Origin: CAVIQK01 sp964613035
GTDB lineage: Bacteria; Bacillota; Clostridia; Christensenellales; DTU072
Direction of reading: 5' to 3'
Length of the DNA: 64,000 nucleotides
NCBI GenBank assembly: GCA_964613035.1
Contig: CAZTFQ010000004.1
Span: forward strand, 61,023 to 125,022
The translations under genes were made by a program, and so were the position numbers. The notes below the pieces were generated by a model. That model was not told the DNA's origin, did not search any database, and worked only from the letters and a program-made list of their open reading frames with translations. Within the stretch, counting starts at the first letter, position 1. Every line of letters begins with the position of its first letter. Positions 36,529 to 45,785 of the stretch are shown piece after piece.

Positions 36529-37536
36529 TCATTCGATAAATAACCTTTCTGCTCGCTCTGCTCTGAATCCCGTCAATATTTCATACGGTATCGTTCCCGT
36601 TCGTTTCGCCCAATATTCCGCATCGCATTTCGAGCATAATATATCTACCTCGCTCCCGGGAGTAACATCCGAGTCGGATAAATCCACAAAAAACGAATCC
36701 ATATTGATTCTACCTATAATTCCGGCACGACGATTGCCGATAATCACGCAGGAACCTGTGAAATTTCTCCGTATTCCGTCATAATAACCGCCTCGCACCA
36801 GACCTACTCTACGTTTTTTTAACGATAAAAAATCTCCGCCGTAGCCTATTTTATCTCCTACGCCTATTTTTCTCACTATATCTACGTACGACCGTACCGA
36901 TAAAGCAGGTTTTAATCCTTGCATCCCGTAACCGTAACACGCCAGTCCTACCCTTACCCCGCCGAACGAACATTTATCGGATAACGAAGAAGTCGCGCAA
37001 TAATGCTTTTGCAGACTTCCGAAAGCCTTTTCCATGGCGTCTACAACCTCGAGATAAACGATTTTTTGAGAATCGAGACTTCTTTTATCCGCAATATGCG
37101 TAGAGACGCCCGTAGGAATAAGCCCGAGTCTCTTTATCGAGCGTATTACGGTATTTATCCTATCCGGAGAAAAACCGTAACGATTCATACCGGAATTGAT
37201 TTTAATATCTATATAAGTTCCCTTTTCCAGACCGTTAAGAACTTTTTCGCAACCTATCATAGGGATAAAACCGCGTTTATTATAGTCATACCCGACAACC
37301 GGCATGGTAACGTACACGGGCTTGGTTATTCCGCAACTTCTCAGACGCTCTCCTTCTTCTACGTATGCCACTCCGAATGCGTCCACGAGATTTTCCGTCG
37401 CTATGGAGACCTTCTCCATACCGTGATTATATGCGTCGCCTTTGACCATAAAAATAAAATGCCGCCCGATTTTTCGAGTGGCTTTTATTCGTTCGATATT
37501 GCCTTTTATGGCGCCTATATCGGTAATTAACTGCAT
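36529..37536 (-). CDS. alr: Alanine racemase
   Basis: A 335-aa PLP enzyme giving D-alanine for peptidoglycan. The PLP lysine is in MVKGDAYNHG (usual VKADAYGHG), the catalytic tyrosine in KIGYGGDF and the metal/ligand segment is GRINMDSFFVDL. It is shorter than the typical 360-390 aa and has relaxed motifs, so a divergent member or a different amino-acid specificity is possible. An imperfect GC hairpin (37541-37560) separates it from the ACT gene. Confidence 0.85.
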   Translation of the reverse strand: MQLITDIGAIKGNIERIKATRKIGRHFIFMVKGDAYNHGMEKVSIATENLVDAFGVAYVEEGERLRSCGITKPVYVTMPVVGYDYNKRGFIPMIGCEKVLNGLEKGTYIDIKINSGMNRYGFSPDRINTVIRSIKRLGLIPTGVSTHIADKRSLDSQKIVYLEVVDAMEKAFGSLQKHYCATSSLSDKCSFGGVRVGLACYGYGMQGLKPALSVRSYVDIVRKIGVGDKIGYGGDFLSLKKRRVGLVRGGYYDGIRRNFTGSCVIIGNRRAGIIGRINMDSFFVDLSDSDVTPGSEVDILCSKCDAEYWAKRTGTIPYEILTGFRAERAERLFIE

Positions 37537-37567
37537 CCTACCCCCTGTTCCGCAGAGGGGCGGAACG

Positions 37568-37990
37568 CTATATTATATTATCGTCGGCAAGGTTTATGCC
37601 CGCGTCGTTGAGAATTCTAAGCGTTTTTTCGTTGTCGTCGACTTTAATAAGAATAAGTGCTTTTTTATCTTCTCCGTTGCAGAAAGAATACATATAACCT
37701 ATATTGATTTTATTTTTATCCAAAACGTCCAAAACTTTATCGAGTTTACCGGGTTCGTTATCGACTCTGAATCCTATAAGGTCTACGGAAACAACATTAA
37801 ATCCGTACGTCTTCAAGATACTCTCCGCCATATCGTTGTCGGAAGTGATACACCTTAAAATACCGTAATTCTCCGTGTCGGCGATTGATACTGTAAGCAT
37901 GTTAACATTGTTTTCGCCCATTATTCGAGCTATTTCATGCACTTGTCCTTCTTTGTTTTCAAGAAAAACGGCTAACTGATTAATCAACAT
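37568..37990 (-). CDS. Tandem ACT-domain regulatory protein
   Basis: A 140-aa protein made of two ACT domains (VFLENKEGQVHEIARIMGEN and FRVDNEPGKLDKVLDVLDKN). It occurs next to paaK/iorAB in many anaerobes and is presumed to sense aromatic or other amino acids. AGGAGG lies before the ATG. No enzyme domain is attached. Confidence 0.88.
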   Translation of the reverse strand: MLINQLAVFLENKEGQVHEIARIMGENNVNMLTVSIADTENYGILRCITSDNDMAESILKTYGFNVVSVDLIGFRVDNEPGKLDKVLDVLDKNKINIGYMYSFCNGEDKKALILIKVDDNEKTLRILNDAGINLADDNII

Positions 37991-38001
37991 GATTATTCCT
38001 C

Positions 38002-39303
38002 CTAGATAATTCTGTTATCGGTTACGTGGACCGCTTTACCGTCGGAGCGCTTGAGGCTTCCGGACGACACTAGTTTAATATTTGCCGTGAGACCTATCGC
38101 CGACGCGACCATAGTCGAGACGGTTTTTCTTATTCTCTCGACCTCTTTAATTTCGTCTATCTTCAGGTCTTTTTTCAATTCAACCTCTATCGTCATAACG
38201 TCCAGATTGTTGATTCTGTCTACGGTGATATGATAATACGGTTCTACCAGTCCGGACTTGACCAGAGCGGACTCTATTTGAGAAGGAAATACGTTTACGC
38301 CTCTTATTATAAGCATATCGTCGTCACGTCCGGATATTCTCTTAATTCTGACTCCTGTACGTCCGCAAGGACACGGCTCGTCCGTCAATGCCGTAATGTC
38401 TCTGGTCCTGTATCTTATCAACGGAATTCCTTCTTTTGTAAGAGTCGTGATAACCAACTCGCCTACTTCTCCGTAAGGAAGCGGCTCGAGAGAATCTTTA
38501 TCTATGATTTCAGGATAGAAAAAGTCATCCTGAACGTGCGCACCGTTTTGATACTCACATTCTATAGCAACTCCGGGCCCCGCTATCTCCGATAATCCGT
38601 ATATGTCGTAAGCCTTAATGTTGAGAGACTGTTCTATTTCCGCTCTCATTTCGTTAGTCCACGGCTCCGCACCGAAAATACCGTATTTAAGATTAAGTTT
38701 CGACGGATCGATATCCGACGATTTAAGAGCCTCTGCAAGATAAATCGCATACGAGGGAGTACAGCACAGCACTTCCGTACCGAAATCTTCCATCATTTGC
38801 AGTTGTCTGGCAGTATTGCCGCTGGATGCAGGAATCGTTACCGCACCCAACAATTCCGAGCCGTAATGGAGCCCTAAACCGCCAGTAAAGAGACCGTAAC
38901 CGTAGCAAACCTGTACGACGGAAGATTTGCTCGCGCCAGCAGACACCAATGCTCTGGCGCAACATTCCGACCACATATCGAGGTCGTTTTTAGTATATCC
39001 GACAACGGTAAGTTTTCCGGTGGTCCCGCTGGACGCATGTACTCTTACTATATCTTCCATAGGAGCCGCAAACATCCCGTAAGGATAATTATTGCGTAAA
39101 TCTTGTTTTGTCGTAAAGGGAAGCTTCTTTATATCGTCTATCGACCGTATATCTTCGGGAGTTATTCCGACGGCGTCCATTTTCGCCCTATACGTCGGCA
39201 CGTTATCGTACACTCTCTTAACGACTTCTTTAAGTCTAGCCCCCTGAAGTTCTCTCTTCTCTTCACGAGACATGCATTCTGCTTTTTGATTATAATATTT
39301 CAT
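38002..39303 (-). CDS. paaK: Phenylacetate-CoA ligase family enzyme
   Basis: A 433-aa ANL-superfamily adenylate-forming enzyme. The P-loop is RVHASSGTTGKLTVVGYT, followed by YDIYGLSEIAGPG and the hinge KRISGRDDDMLIIRGVNVFPSQ. With IorAB it would interconvert arylacetyl-CoA and aryl acetate, giving ATP from aryl 2-oxoacids. Substrate is inferred from the cluster. AAGGAT lies upstream of the ATG. Confidence 0.93.
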   Translation of the reverse strand: MKYYNQKAECMSREEKRELQGARLKEVVKRVYDNVPTYRAKMDAVGITPEDIRSIDDIKKLPFTTKQDLRNNYPYGMFAAPMEDIVRVHASSGTTGKLTVVGYTKNDLDMWSECCARALVSAGASKSSVVQVCYGYGLFTGGLGLHYGSELLGAVTIPASSGNTARQLQMMEDFGTEVLCCTPSYAIYLAEALKSSDIDPSKLNLKYGIFGAEPWTNEMRAEIEQSLNIKAYDIYGLSEIAGPGVAIECEYQNGAHVQDDFFYPEIIDKDSLEPLPYGEVGELVITTLTKEGIPLIRYRTRDITALTDEPCPCGRTGVRIKRISGRDDDMLIIRGVNVFPSQIESALVKSGLVEPYYHITVDRINNLDVMTIEVELKKDLKIDEIKEVERIRKTVSTMVASAIGLTANIKLVSSGSLKRSDGKAVHVTDNRII

Positions 39304-39316
39304 TTTATCATCCTTT

Positions 39317-39886
39317 TTATATTGCGTTATAGCCCGACTTAATAGCGAGCTCGTTAATTTCCAATATGCTCGGTTTCACCACCGATCTAAGTGCTTCCAA
39401 CGATTCGTCTTCCGTCGCGCCGAGTTCTTTTAGAAGTGCTCCGACTAAAACTGTATTGACGGCTCTTTGACTCCCGGCTTGTTCTGCAAGAGCCAATGCG
39501 TCGATAAAAACGGACGCTCTCTTGTTGCCTATTTTCTCCTCGATATTTTCGGGATATACCGCCGATCCCGTTATAACCGGCATAGGCGGTATTCTCTGAG
39601 TATTGACGAAAATAAGTCCGTCTTCGTTAAGATAATCTATAAATCGAAGTCCTTCCAATTCTTCGAAAGCCAGTATGTAATCGGCATCGCCTATCGGAAT
39701 AATGGGAGAATAAATCTTTTCACCGAATCTTACGTGCGTCACGACGCTGCCGCCTCTCTGGCTCATTCCGTGTACTTCCGACAACTTGACGTCATAGCCC
39801 TTAATCATCGCATACGCGCCGAGTATTCTTGAAGCCAACAAAGTCCCCTGACCTCCGACGCCCACTATAAGTACGCTCTTATTCAT
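39317..39886 (-). CDS. iorB: Indolepyruvate:ferredoxin oxidoreductase, beta subunit
   Basis: A 189-aa gamma-type domain of 2-oxoacid:ferredoxin oxidoreductases: LIVGVGGQGTLLASRILG, SEVHGMSQRGGSVVTHVRFG. It overlaps iorA by 8 nt, so the subunits should be made in equal amounts. Confidence 0.95.
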   Translation of the reverse strand: MNKSVLIVGVGGQGTLLASRILGAYAMIKGYDVKLSEVHGMSQRGGSVVTHVRFGEKIYSPIIPIGDADYILAFEELEGLRFIDYLNEDGLIFVNTQRIPPMPVITGSAVYPENIEEKIGNKRASVFIDALALAEQAGSQRAVNTVLVGALLKELGATEDESLEALRSVVKPSILEINELAIKSGYNAI

Positions 39887-41600
39887 TGACGTCGCCTCCT
39901 TTTATCGCATTAAACTTACAAAGTTGCGCGCATACGCCGCATCCGACGCATTGAAGTGAGTTAATACGAACGATTCCGTCCGCATATTCTATTGCGGGAC
40001 AACCGATTTTTAAGCATGCTTTGCATTTTTTACAATCATTTGAAATCTTATATGCGGGACGAGATGCGTTTTTTAATATCAAAAAACACGGACGTCTACA
40101 TATTATCACACTGACCTCGTCTCTTTCGACTTCTTCCTTAACTGCATTCTCCACTTCGGCGAGATTGTAAGAATCGACGACTCTTACTCTATTGACTCCG
40201 ACCGCGTGCAGAAGAGCTTCTAAATCAAGCGGATAAGTAGGCTCGTTTTTCAATGTCTTGCCCGTAGCGGGGTTTTGCTGATGCCCGGTCATTCCCGTTA
40301 TGCTGTTATCAAGTATAATTACGGTAGACGCTCCTTTATTATAGACGCTGTTGATAATTCCAGTTATGCCGCTATGTATAAAAGTAGAATCTCCCAACAC
40401 TCCGACTACGCGGTTCTTTTTTACGCCTGCTTTGTCGAAACCGTGAGCCATTCCTACGCCTGCCCCCATACATACGCAAGAATCCATCGCGGACAACGGT
40501 GCACTCGCTCCGAGAGTATAACAACCTATATCGCCTGTAACGGTCAGCTTTAGTTTATTCAGCACGTAAAACACGCCTCGATGCGGACACCCTGCACACA
40601 TTACCGGAGGTCTCAACGGAAGCTCGGAAGAAAGTTTCTTTTCTTCCTCTCGGAAGAGAGCTTTTTTTATCGAAGCGACCGACAATTCTCCTTGCAGTCC
40701 GAATAAATTCTTACCTTCGCAATCTATTCCGTTAACCTTGAGCTGATTCTCTATAAAAGGCTCCAATTCTTCTGCCACGATGACTTTTTTTACGCTTCGA
40801 GCGAATTTCTTCAGCTCTTCTATAGGCAGAGGATATACGAGTCCCAACTTAAAAACCTTGTATTGCGTACATTCTTTGACGTACTGATAAACGCCTCCCG
40901 CCGTAACTATACCGACGTCGTCGATACCGTCTTCCGCTCTGTTAATTTCAAATCCGTTGCAATCCTGCTTCAGTCTGTTTTCTCTGTTTTCCACGGCGAC
41001 GTGACGACCTTTCGCCATAGCGGGCATCATAACGTACTTGGTAACATCTTTGACGTATTCTTTAATAGATACGTCGTCTTTTTCGGACAATTCTACTAGG
41101 CTTTGAGAATGCGCGACTCTGGTCGTAAGACGAAGTATAACGGGCGTATCGTATTTTTCGGAGAGTTCGAAAGCCGCTTTTGTCATCTCTTTGGCTTCCA
41201 TACTGTCGGAAGGCTCCAAGACCGGGACGTGAGCGCTTCTTGCGATAATTCTCGTATCTTGCTCGTTTTGGCTACTATGCATTCCGGGATCGTCCGCCAC
41301 GACAAAAATCAATCCGGCGTTGACTCCCGTATAAGACGCCGTATATAAAGGATCTGCACAAACGTTGAGACCGACGTGTTTCATGCACACCATAGCTCTA
41401 GCACCTGCCATAGAAGCGCCTATCGCGACTTCCGCGGCGACCTTTTCGTTAGGTGCCCATTCTGCATATATATCATCGTATTTTGCGATAAATTCGGTAA
41501 TCTCCGTAGACGGAGTCCCCGGATACGACGAGACAACTCTGACGCCTGCTTCATAGGCTCCTCTCGCGATTGCTTCGTTGGCTATCATGAGCTTTTTCAT
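39879..41600 (-). CDS. iorA: Indolepyruvate:ferredoxin oxidoreductase, alpha subunit
   Basis: A 573-aa oxygen-sensitive thiamine-diphosphate enzyme oxidising aryl pyruvates from Trp, Tyr and Phe to aryl acyl-CoA with reduced ferredoxin. It has pyrimidine-binding VVSSYPGTPSTEITEF, the TPP motif GDIGCYTLG...GDSTFIHSG, and a C-terminal 2[4Fe-4S] ferredoxin (CKKCKACLKIGCP and CVGCGVCAQLC). It heads the iorA-iorB-paaK-ACT run. AAAGGA lies before the ATG, with about 100 nt of leader. Confidence 0.96.
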   Translation of the reverse strand: MKKLMIANEAIARGAYEAGVRVVSSYPGTPSTEITEFIAKYDDIYAEWAPNEKVAAEVAIGASMAGARAMVCMKHVGLNVCADPLYTASYTGVNAGLIFVVADDPGMHSSQNEQDTRIIARSAHVPVLEPSDSMEAKEMTKAAFELSEKYDTPVILRLTTRVAHSQSLVELSEKDDVSIKEYVKDVTKYVMMPAMAKGRHVAVENRENRLKQDCNGFEINRAEDGIDDVGIVTAGGVYQYVKECTQYKVFKLGLVYPLPIEELKKFARSVKKVIVAEELEPFIENQLKVNGIDCEGKNLFGLQGELSVASIKKALFREEEKKLSSELPLRPPVMCAGCPHRGVFYVLNKLKLTVTGDIGCYTLGASAPLSAMDSCVCMGAGVGMAHGFDKAGVKKNRVVGVLGDSTFIHSGITGIINSVYNKGASTVIILDNSITGMTGHQQNPATGKTLKNEPTYPLDLEALLHAVGVNRVRVVDSYNLAEVENAVKEEVERDEVSVIICRRPCFLILKNASRPAYKISNDCKKCKACLKIGCPAIEYADGIVRINSLQCVGCGVCAQLCKFNAIKGGDVNE

Positions 41601-41707
41601 ATTACGTTCCTTTCTCTCGAATTAAGTATAAAATTACACGAGAGCATTTATCATATTCAATCCGAAATACGCGTAGCGCGCGTTTATTATATAAATAATT
41701 TTCGTTT

Positions 41708-41736
41708 ATTATACCTCTTAAAATTATCAATATCAA
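41708..41736 (-). promoter_or_regulatory. Promoter of the iorAB-paaK operon
   Basis: Minus-strand TTGATA (41731-41736), 17-nt spacer, TATAAT (41708-41713). It lies back-to-back with the plus-strand promoter at 41740. Confidence 0.7.
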
Positions 41737-41739
41737 GCA

Positions 41740-41768
41740 TTGCACACAATTTTTAGAAAATACATAAT
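41740..41768 (+). promoter_or_regulatory. Promoter of the Cys-rich mini-protein
   Basis: TTGCAC (41740-41745), 17-nt spacer, CATAAT (41763-41768), about 47 nt before the ATG. Confidence 0.65.
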
Positions 41769-41814
41769 GTGTAGTGTAGATAAAAGCTACAAATAAAATA
41801 AGGAGGATTGCGAT

Positions 41815-42000
41815 ATGAACGGATTCGGTGGCTTTGGCGGATGCGGAGACAATTGTTTCTTAATCTGGATACTTATGCTCGTATGTTGCTGCGGATGCAA
41901 TATATGCGATATTCTGCCTATGTTACTTATACTCAGTTGCTGCGGATGCGGCAATAAAAAAGAAAAATGCGAATACGACACCTGCACTACCGGTTGCTAA
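41815..42000 (+). CDS. 61-aa cysteine-rich hydrophobic protein
   Basis: A short protein with 13 cysteines: MNGFGGFGGCGDNC, a hydrophobic stretch with CCCGCNIC, a second with SCCGCG, then KKEKCEYDTCTTGC. Strong AAGGAGG, own promoter and own terminator support a real gene. Gly/Cys-rich proteins of this style are frequent and unnamed in Clostridia. The Cys spacing suggests metal or thiol chemistry at or in the membrane; the function is unknown. Confidence 0.75.
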   Translation: MNGFGGFGGCGDNCFLIWILMLVCCCGCNICDILPMLLILSCCGCGNKKEKCEYDTCTTGC

Positions 42001-42011
42001 AAGACTAAAGA

Positions 42012-42072
42012 AAAACCGCTTCAATCGTCCTAATGAGTTAATAAATGCGTTACGGTCGATTAAGCGGTTTTA
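42012..42072. terminator. Bidirectional terminator between convergent genes
   Basis: AAAACCGCTTCAATCG (42012-42027) pairs, with one bulge, with CGATTAAGCGGTTTT (42057-42071). It closes the Cys-rich gene and overlaps the end of the DUF3267 gene. Confidence 0.65.
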
Positions 42073-42681
42073 TTTCTTTTTAAGAGACTTTATCAATTCT
42101 TCTTCATCTTCTTCGGTCACTTCGTGAAAATCCTTCGGAAGAATATCGTTGTCTCTATAAACGAGGTAATATGCCGGTGCCGACGGATGGTCCTCTATTA
42201 ATTGATTCCTATTATATTTGAACGTCTCGAAATACATCACTAAGTCGCCTGCACATCCGCTGATTGACATCGAAAACAATATTATGAGTAACGGATGTCC
42301 CCAAATCGTCACCGCTATCAACGGAAAAATTCCCGTTAAAAACAACGGTGTTAAAAGCATCGCTCTGTAACGATATGCCTCCATACAACCGTCACAATGA
42401 CAATAAAACATCATTTGTTCTTTAATCATTCCGAACTTGATATTTTTCGGAGAAATTTTACCGAAAACAATTGCAGCCAAAGCATGCAATCCTTCATGCA
42501 CGGGTATGGTAAGTATATAACCTACTATCATTATTAAAGCATAAAAGAAAAAATCTTGAGTTAAAGAATGCTTAAAAACCAAAACGTTTATCGGCAGTGT
42601 TGCTGCCGGCGGAACCAGCAACAACACCACGGATACACAAGTAAAAGTCCTTATATTGAAGGATTTAAGTTGTTTTTTCAT
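42070..42681 (-). CDS. DUF3267 putative zincin membrane protein
   Basis: A 203-aa protein with about five hydrophobic segments and an HExxH-like motif, VHEGLHALAAIVFG (HEGLH), near residue 62. This pattern matches the DUF3267 family, presumed membrane metalloproteases. A CxxC pair (CHCDGC) follows. The gene overlaps rny by one base and is the last one of the ftsK-recA-rny operon, an unusual appendage. Confidence 0.75.
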   Translation of the reverse strand: MKKQLKSFNIRTFTCVSVVLLLVPPAATLPINVLVFKHSLTQDFFFYALIMIVGYILTIPVHEGLHALAAIVFGKISPKNIKFGMIKEQMMFYCHCDGCMEAYRYRAMLLTPLFLTGIFPLIAVTIWGHPLLIILFSMSISGCAGDLVMYFETFKYNRNQLIEDHPSAPAYYLVYRDNDILPKDFHEVTEEDEEELIKSLKKK

Positions 42682-44288
42682 TATTTAGCGTATTCTACGC
42701 TTCTCATTTCCCTTATAACGTTAACCTTGATTTGACCGGGATACTCCAGTTCGGACTCCAGCTTCCTGGCAATATCTTTTGCAAGATAGGTCGTGGCAAG
42801 ATCGTCTACCACTTCAGGCTTAACGATAACTCTTATTTCTCTACCCGCCTGGATAGCATAAGATTGCTCTACGCCCTTGAAATCGTTGGCAATCGCTTCA
42901 AGTTTTTCAAGACGTTTGACATAATTATCGAGAGACTCTCTTCTCGCGCCGGGGCGAGCACCGCTGATAGCATCGGCAGCTTGAACGATTATCGCGACCA
43001 ATGTCTTGGCTTCCACGTCACCGTGGTGAGCCTCGATTGCATGGACGATTTCATCCTTTTCTTTATATTTCTTAGCCAATTCCACACCTATTTGGATGTG
43101 CGTACCTTCATACTCGTGATCGATAGACTTACCTATATCGTGAAGAAGTCCCGCTCTCTTGGCCGCTTTAACTTCAGCATCTCCTGCTCCGAGCTCTCCT
43201 GCCATAAGTCCTGCAAGGTAAGACACTTCCAAAGAATGTTTGAGGACGTTTTGACCGTAAGACGTTCTGTATTTTAATCTACCGAGCAACTTGATAAGTT
43301 CGGGATGAATACCTACTACGCCCGCATCGAACGCAGCGTTTTCACCTGCATCTTTGACTTGAGCGTCGATATCTTTTCTGACTCTCTCCACGACTTCTTC
43401 TATACGACCGGGATGTATTCTTCCGTCGGAAACAAGTTTTTGGAGAGTAAGTCTTGCGATCTCTCGTCTTACAGGATCGAATCCCGTAAGCGTTACGACG
43501 TCGGGAGTATCGTCTATAATCACGTCTACGCCCGTTGCACTTTCAAACGCCTTGATGTTACGTCCGACTCTACCGATAATTCTGCCTTTCATATCTTCGT
43601 TGGGCAATTCTACTACGGATACCGTAGTCTCCGCCGCGTGATCGACCGCGCAACGTTGAATGGCTAGACCTACAATGTTTTTTGCGCGCTTTTCGGCATT
43701 TTCTCTGGCGTCGTCTTCAATCTCTCTGACAAGCACCGCCGCATCCTTTCTGGCTTCTTCTTCGATAGAAGCGATGAGCATGTCTTTGGCTTCTTGCTTA
43801 GTGAGTCCCGAGACTTTTTCCAGTTCTTGCTGCATTTTTTCAGCGTGTCGAGACAGTTCGGCTTCCTTTTCGCTCAAACGACGTTCTTTCGCCGCCAAAT
43901 CGAGTTTGGCTTGATCGTTTGCCTCGATTTTTTTATCCAAAATGTCTTCCTTCTTCCCTAGAGAATCTTCCTTTTGGTTAAGGCGCTGTTCCTGTTTTTG
44001 GATCTCGACTCTTCTTTCTTTAAGTTCTTGTTCAAGATCGTGACGAAGTCTCAGTTGTTCCTCTTTAGCTTCGATTTGGGCTTCTTTTCTTATGGTTTTG
44101 GCTTCCTGTATCGCTTCTTCCAAAATTCTGGACGATTCGCGCGACGCATCTTTCGCATGCTTCTTTTGGACGATACGATAACAGAGTATTCCGAGAAAAG
44201 CGCCCACCGCGGCTCCTGCGAGAAGTACGCAGATGATGGTCATGGCAAGTGCCACGCCTTCTAAAGCCATTAGTGACGTTATTATCAT
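42681..44288 (-). CDS. rny: Ribonuclease Y
   Basis: A 535-aa membrane-anchored endoribonuclease that starts mRNA decay. It has an N-terminal membrane helix (residues 8-32), a long coiled coil (about 40-200), a KH domain (MKGRIIGRVGRNIKAFE) and an HD domain (AGLLHDIGKSIDHE). GGAGG lies before the ATG. It follows recA by 15 nt. Confidence 0.97.
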   Translation of the reverse strand: MIITSLMALEGVALAMTIICVLLAGAAVGAFLGILCYRIVQKKHAKDASRESSRILEEAIQEAKTIRKEAQIEAKEEQLRLRHDLEQELKERRVEIQKQEQRLNQKEDSLGKKEDILDKKIEANDQAKLDLAAKERRLSEKEAELSRHAEKMQQELEKVSGLTKQEAKDMLIASIEEEARKDAAVLVREIEDDARENAEKRAKNIVGLAIQRCAVDHAAETTVSVVELPNEDMKGRIIGRVGRNIKAFESATGVDVIIDDTPDVVTLTGFDPVRREIARLTLQKLVSDGRIHPGRIEEVVERVRKDIDAQVKDAGENAAFDAGVVGIHPELIKLLGRLKYRTSYGQNVLKHSLEVSYLAGLMAGELGAGDAEVKAAKRAGLLHDIGKSIDHEYEGTHIQIGVELAKKYKEKDEIVHAIEAHHGDVEAKTLVAIIVQAADAISGARPGARRESLDNYVKRLEKLEAIANDFKGVEQSYAIQAGREIRVIVKPEVVDDLATTYLAKDIARKLESELEYPGQIKVNVIREMRSVEYAK

Positions 44289-44302
44289 TTTATACCTCCA
44301 TA

Positions 44303-45292
44303 TTATTTAGCAAAATATTTTGCTCTGATTTCTTGTTCGATTTCTTCGGCGATATCGGGGTTGTCTCTAAGGAAGGCTACCGCCTTATCTCTTCCTTGTC
44401 CGATTTTTTCATCTTTATAACTAAACCAAGCTCCGGTTTTTTGGATTGTGTTCATACTGACGGCAATGTCTAATATACAACCGTATTTCGATATGCCCTT
44501 ACCGTAAATGATATCGAATTCCGCTACTTTGAACGGTGCGGCTAATTTATTTTTTACAACTTTAACTTTGGTTCTAGAGCCGATATTTTCCGTTCCGTCT
44601 TTAAGATTATCGGTTTTTCTTACGTCAAGTCTTTGGCTTGCGTAAAACTTCAAAGCTTTTCCGCCGGTAGTAACTTCGGGATTGCCGAACATAACTCCGA
44701 CTTTTTCTCTGAGCTGGTTGATAAAAACCACTATAGCATTGGTTCTGCTAACGATAGAAGTGAGTTTTCTCAGCGCTTGCGACATAAGACGAGCTTGAAG
44801 TCCTACGTGAGAATCCCCCATATCGCCTTCCAGTTCCGCCTTAGGAGTCAGTGCCGCAACGGAGTCTATAACCACTATATCGATTCCGCCGCTCTTGACT
44901 AATTGCTCGCATATGTCCAGAGCTTGTTCTCCGCTATCGGGCTGTGCTACGTAAAGAGATTCCAAGTCGACTCCGAGATTTTCAGCATAGATAGGATCGA
45001 GAGCGTGCTCCGCATCGATAAACGCCGCAATACCGCCTTTTTTCTGAGCTTCCGCGACCATATGTAACGCTAGAGTGGTTTTACCGGAGGACTCGGGACC
45101 GTAAACTTCTATAATTCTTCCTCTGGGTATACCGCCTATCCCTAGAGCGATGTCCAAAGCCAAGCATCCCGTAGGAATGACGTCAACTGCAACTTTGGTA
45201 TCGTCTGTAAGCTTCATGATAGAACCTTTTCCGAAGCTCTTTTCTATACCTGCGATTGCCAGATCAAGAGCCTTTCGTTTCATTTCATCCAT
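44303..45292 (-). CDS. recA: Recombinase RecA
   Basis: A 329-aa strand-exchange ATPase, on the short side (no long acidic C-tail). Landmarks are Walker A GPESSGKTTLALH, MSQALRKLT, FINQLREKVGVMFGNPE (L2) and GGKALKFYASQRLD. GGAG precedes the ATG. It lies in pncC-recA-rny order as in many Firmicutes; the partner DprA is at 12779. Confidence 0.98.
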   Translation of the reverse strand: MDEMKRKALDLAIAGIEKSFGKGSIMKLTDDTKVAVDVIPTGCLALDIALGIGGIPRGRIIEVYGPESSGKTTLALHMVAEAQKKGGIAAFIDAEHALDPIYAENLGVDLESLYVAQPDSGEQALDICEQLVKSGGIDIVVIDSVAALTPKAELEGDMGDSHVGLQARLMSQALRKLTSIVSRTNAIVVFINQLREKVGVMFGNPEVTTGGKALKFYASQRLDVRKTDNLKDGTENIGSRTKVKVVKNKLAAPFKVAEFDIIYGKGISKYGCILDIAVSMNTIQKTGAWFSYKDEKIGQGRDKAVAFLRDNPDIAEEIEQEIRAKYFAK

Positions 45293-45305
45293 ATTAATAA
45301 CTCCT

Positions 45306-45785
45306 TTATTTTATATTTTGTAAACACAAAGCGACCATTGATAGCGCCTTGTCTTTTGCCTTGTTTCTTATAGCGGTTCTATCTCCGTCGAAGTTGCATT
45401 CCTCGACTTTGAGATAATTTTTACCTGCCACCGCTATGTAGACCAGTCCGACTGGTTTATCTTTAGTTCCGCCGCTCGGACCCGCTATGCCCGTCGTTGC
45501 AACGGCAATATCCGCACCGCCTTCCAGTAAACCGGTAGCCATTTCTTCCGCAGTCTGTTCGGAGACGGCTCCGTATTTTTTTAGAGTATTCGGATTCACT
45601 CGGAGTCTTTTAATCTTAGACTCGTTGGAATACGTTACCACTCCTTCAAAAAATACTTCCGAAGATCCCGGTACATCTACTATCGAAGAAGCTATAAGTC
45701 CTCCCGTACAACTCTCCGCCGTAGCCAACATCAGCCCGTTGACTTTCAATAGATTAACGACTTCTACGTTGAGAGAATTATCCAT
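45306..45785 (-). CDS. pncC: CinA C-terminal domain protein (NMN amidohydrolase)
   Basis: A 159-aa stand-alone CinA-C domain that deamidates nicotinamide mononucleotide. It has ATAESCTGGLIASSIVDVPG and ATTGIAGPSGGTKDKPVG. The N-terminal MocF-like domain of full CinA is absent. It overlaps rimO by 8 nt; pgsA, often found between them, is missing. Confidence 0.92.
   Translation of the reverse strand: MDNSLNVEVVNLLKVNGLMLATAESCTGGLIASSIVDVPGSSEVFFEGVVTYSNESKIKRLRVNPNTLKKYGAVSEQTAEEMATGLLEGGADIAVATTGIAGPSGGTKDKPVGLVYIAVAGKNYLKVEECNFDGDRTAIRNKAKDKALSMVALCLQNIK

Noticed and set aside
37541..37560. Terminator between alr and the ACT-domain gene
   Set aside because: The GC hairpin has a bulge and no T-run; it may be a weak structure only.
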